NCBI GenBank assembly: GCA_017165825.1 | Contig: CM029367.1 | Span: 8,601,723-8,665,722, forward strand | Source: Hepsetus odoe | Taxonomy: Eukaryota; Chordata; Actinopteri; Characiformes; Hepsetidae | Length of the DNA stretch: 64,000 bases | Direction of reading: 5' to 3' | Part shown: positions 35,769 through 64,000 of the stretch, in pieces | Layout of the letters: the number at the start of each line of letters is the position of its first letter | How positions within the stretch are numbered: position 1 is the first letter of the stretch | Made by a program: the position numbers and the translations under genes | Notes under the pieces: generated by a model | Databases searched by the model: none | Told to the model about the DNA's origin: nothing | Seen by the model: the letters and a program-made list of their open reading frames with translations, nothing else

Positions 35769-37575
35769 GTGAGTTTGAAGCGGAGTCTATTGCCTGGTGG
35801 GACGGAGGCGGACTAGCCTGGAGCGCTGTGTGCTAACCCGAGAGCTTCCCTCTGCTCTTTACCTCCGACTTTTCACGCACGTTTAGATGTTTAATGGTCT
35901 TTTTTAGAGATAAAAAAATCGAGACGTTTCTGACTGGAATGGAGGTGTGAAAGTTGCTTAGGGAACCGTTTGAGGAATGTTTTCAGTCACGTTCATGTAC
36001 TTTGAGGTGGTGGGAGAGAAGGAGCTAGTTAACGGTTAGCCGAGAAAAAACACCCAAAAAGAACGACGCTGTTAATGGGCGCGTTTGCTTGGAGATAAGA
36101 AAACATTGCGGGACAGTTAGGGCTCAACAAAAAGAGTTGAACTCATTTTCCTCAACAAATTGCTTTGTTTGCGTTGAAACGGGCTCGTAAATCTCTGAAG
36201 CGGTGGCAGCGAGAAAGCCATCGGAATGTGAAAGGGATGTTGATGACCAGCTAACTCCTCTAGATTAGTTTATTCTCTATTTATATGCAGGAATGTGGGA
36301 GAGGGGTCCGTTTTTCCAATAGTTCAGATAAACGGCGTTGTTTTGTAGCTGTTGTTGGTTTTTAAACGCAGGCCTGCTGTTGGCTGAACTTTACCTCAGG
36401 CTTTTAAAACGCAGCTCAGCCTGCGCGCGCTCGACCGTTACAGCGCGCGCCGCACTCCGTCCCTCAGGAGCCCGTCCAGCCTCGCAGCGCGTTTCTGCTC
36501 CTTTCTGAGATGGAAGTTGTTCACACAGACTTTATTTCTCCTTTTACGATTTATGCATTTAGAAGTTCACCTCATGAAATCCAGGATCGCTGTTTTCTGC
36601 TTTTTGCCAGGTACACTGTTGCTGTGTCGGTGAACTAACGCTAGCAACACTGAGGTTTTTACTAAACTAAAAAAAAGGATTAAAAATAGTCCAATTATTA
36701 GTGATGCTGCTGGGATTAAGTTGTTGGGAGAAAATCTTAGACTTCAAAATACAATCCTGCAAATGTGTTCTAACGGTCCAGCTGACTGCTCAGTTACTAG
36801 AACTTGTCTTGATGATTTTTTAGAGAGCAGGGACAACCAGAAAGACTTATTCAGACACTTTTTTAAAAATCCAGCCTTCTCTAAGAGAAAAAAACAACAA
36901 GGACTGCAGTCAGTTCTTCATTAAAAATTCATAGTAGACCCACGGTAAAAGAAAGTACCCTTTTGATGTTAAGGACACTGAAAATGGAGCAACATATTTG
37001 ATTCAATAATTATTATTTAGGATTACTTGAGATGCAGTCTACTTTCTGTCCTGTTTCTTACGGAATGTTGGATTGTAAAATATTTGTCCCAAAAGTGTCT
37101 TTTTTGATTGCCTTGGCCATAAAATCTAAAAATGGCCATATGGAGATGGTAATGTGCTGTGAATATGACAGCAACAACTACTGTTTCACTCCACAGAAGG
37201 TGTGTAGGTGTGTGGGTGTAGGGCTGCTGTTTAGTCTCTGTGCTTTGGTATGCCTGTGTGGTAATTCTTGTTCTACAGCATTTTGACACATTTGGTAGTA
37301 GGATTTAAATAATAATTGTTTATCAACTGCGAACATGCACCCTTAAAGTGGGGAGTGCTATTCTAACTTGAACAAGCTTTATACCTGGTGTGATTGTGCA
37401 AAGCTCATATAAAGTATTTGTCATTTTGTCATGTTTCACCTCCACCCTTTGTGGGTTATTTTTTACAGTTGTCACTGTGCTGTCAACTCACTTGATTTTT
37501 CTTGCATCCTGCCAACTGCCTGTCCTCTGTCATCACACGTTTTTTGACCCAGCCCTCTGTTCTCTTATGCTGCAG
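35769..37575 (+). other. fgfr2: fgfr2 intron 1
   Basis: Bounded by GTGAGT and TATGCTGCAG. The 5' part is CpG-rich to about 36520; the remainder is ordinary AT-rich sequence. No transposon is recognised. Confidence 0.55.
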
Positions 37576-37713
37576 GTGATTGGTGGGAATTTCAGTGAGT
37601 GACAGGCCGGGACAGCCTGAAGTTCATGGTTGGGTTGAGCTCCTCAGATGGGATCAGTGTCCAGGGGGAGGTCGAGGAAAGGGGGATGGGGAGGCACGTC
37701 CGCCCCTGACGGG

Positions 37714-64000
<26,287 letters not shown>

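Larger units (their letters stand above)
34900..36520 (+). promoter_or_regulatory. fgfr2: CpG-rich promoter / first-exon region of fgfr2
   Basis: CG dinucleotides are dense compared with the flanks, especially at 34900-35000, 35060-35160, 35330-35650 and 36420-36500 (GCCTGCGCGCGCTCGACCGT). No TATA box is convincing. It sits over exon 1 and the start of intron 1, as expected for a CpG-island promoter. The transcription start cannot be fixed from sequence alone. Confidence 0.6.

Noticed and set aside
37648..37713. Alternative upstream in-frame start for fgfr2
   Set aside because: It would place 22 basic, polar residues before the signal peptide. The Met at 37714 gives a normal signal peptide. 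Kept as a possible minor start only.

Overview
The window is from a teleost fish genome, probably an ostariophysan (zebrafish, characin or catfish relatives). The evidence is a multi-exon vertebrate gene with GT-AG introns, fish-type tRNA-derived SINEs with the TCTGGATAAGAG...CTGCTAAATGCC tail, a Tc1-type transposon with long inverted repeats, an RTE-type LINE, and many TG/CA, GATA and AG microsatellites. The only host protein-coding gene I can support is fgfr2 (fibroblast growth factor receptor 2) on the + strand. It begins near 35 kb and runs off the right edge in the middle of the kinase domain.

Layout. 1-34.9 kb is non-coding flank with no convincing host gene. It holds the end of a Tc1-like element at the left edge, an internally deleted copy of the same element at 18.4-18.9 kb, one near-intact RTE LINE (28.0-31.2 kb, minus strand, 1016-codon ORF, 17-bp target-site duplication), two decayed copies of that LINE, several SINE families including one SINE nested in another, and microsatellites. 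34.9-36.5 kb is a CpG-rich promoter and first-exon region. 37.6-62.8 kb carries fgfr2 exons 2-15: signal peptide, Ig1, acid box, Ig2 (two exons), the first half of Ig3, the alternative second halves of Ig3 (IIIb at 54.37 kb, IIIc at 55.28 kb), transmembrane, juxtamembrane, and five exons carrying the kinase N-lobe, hinge, catalytic loop and start of the activation loop. All splice phases join. The IIIc, VT-minus form gives 654 codons before the window ends, so the rest of the kinase domain and the tail must lie beyond 64,000.

Biology. The gene would make a cell-surface receptor tyrosine kinase whose ligand choice is set by mutually exclusive use of IIIb or IIIc, and whose coupling to FRS2 can be tuned by inclusion of a Val-Thr pair through an unusual GA 5' splice site, visible here at 58305. 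I see no evidence of a new multi-gene system. The most rewarding signals are splicing and translation-control details in fgfr2, the young-looking LINE, and several complex non-repetitive patches that could be conserved regulatory elements but need alignment to test.
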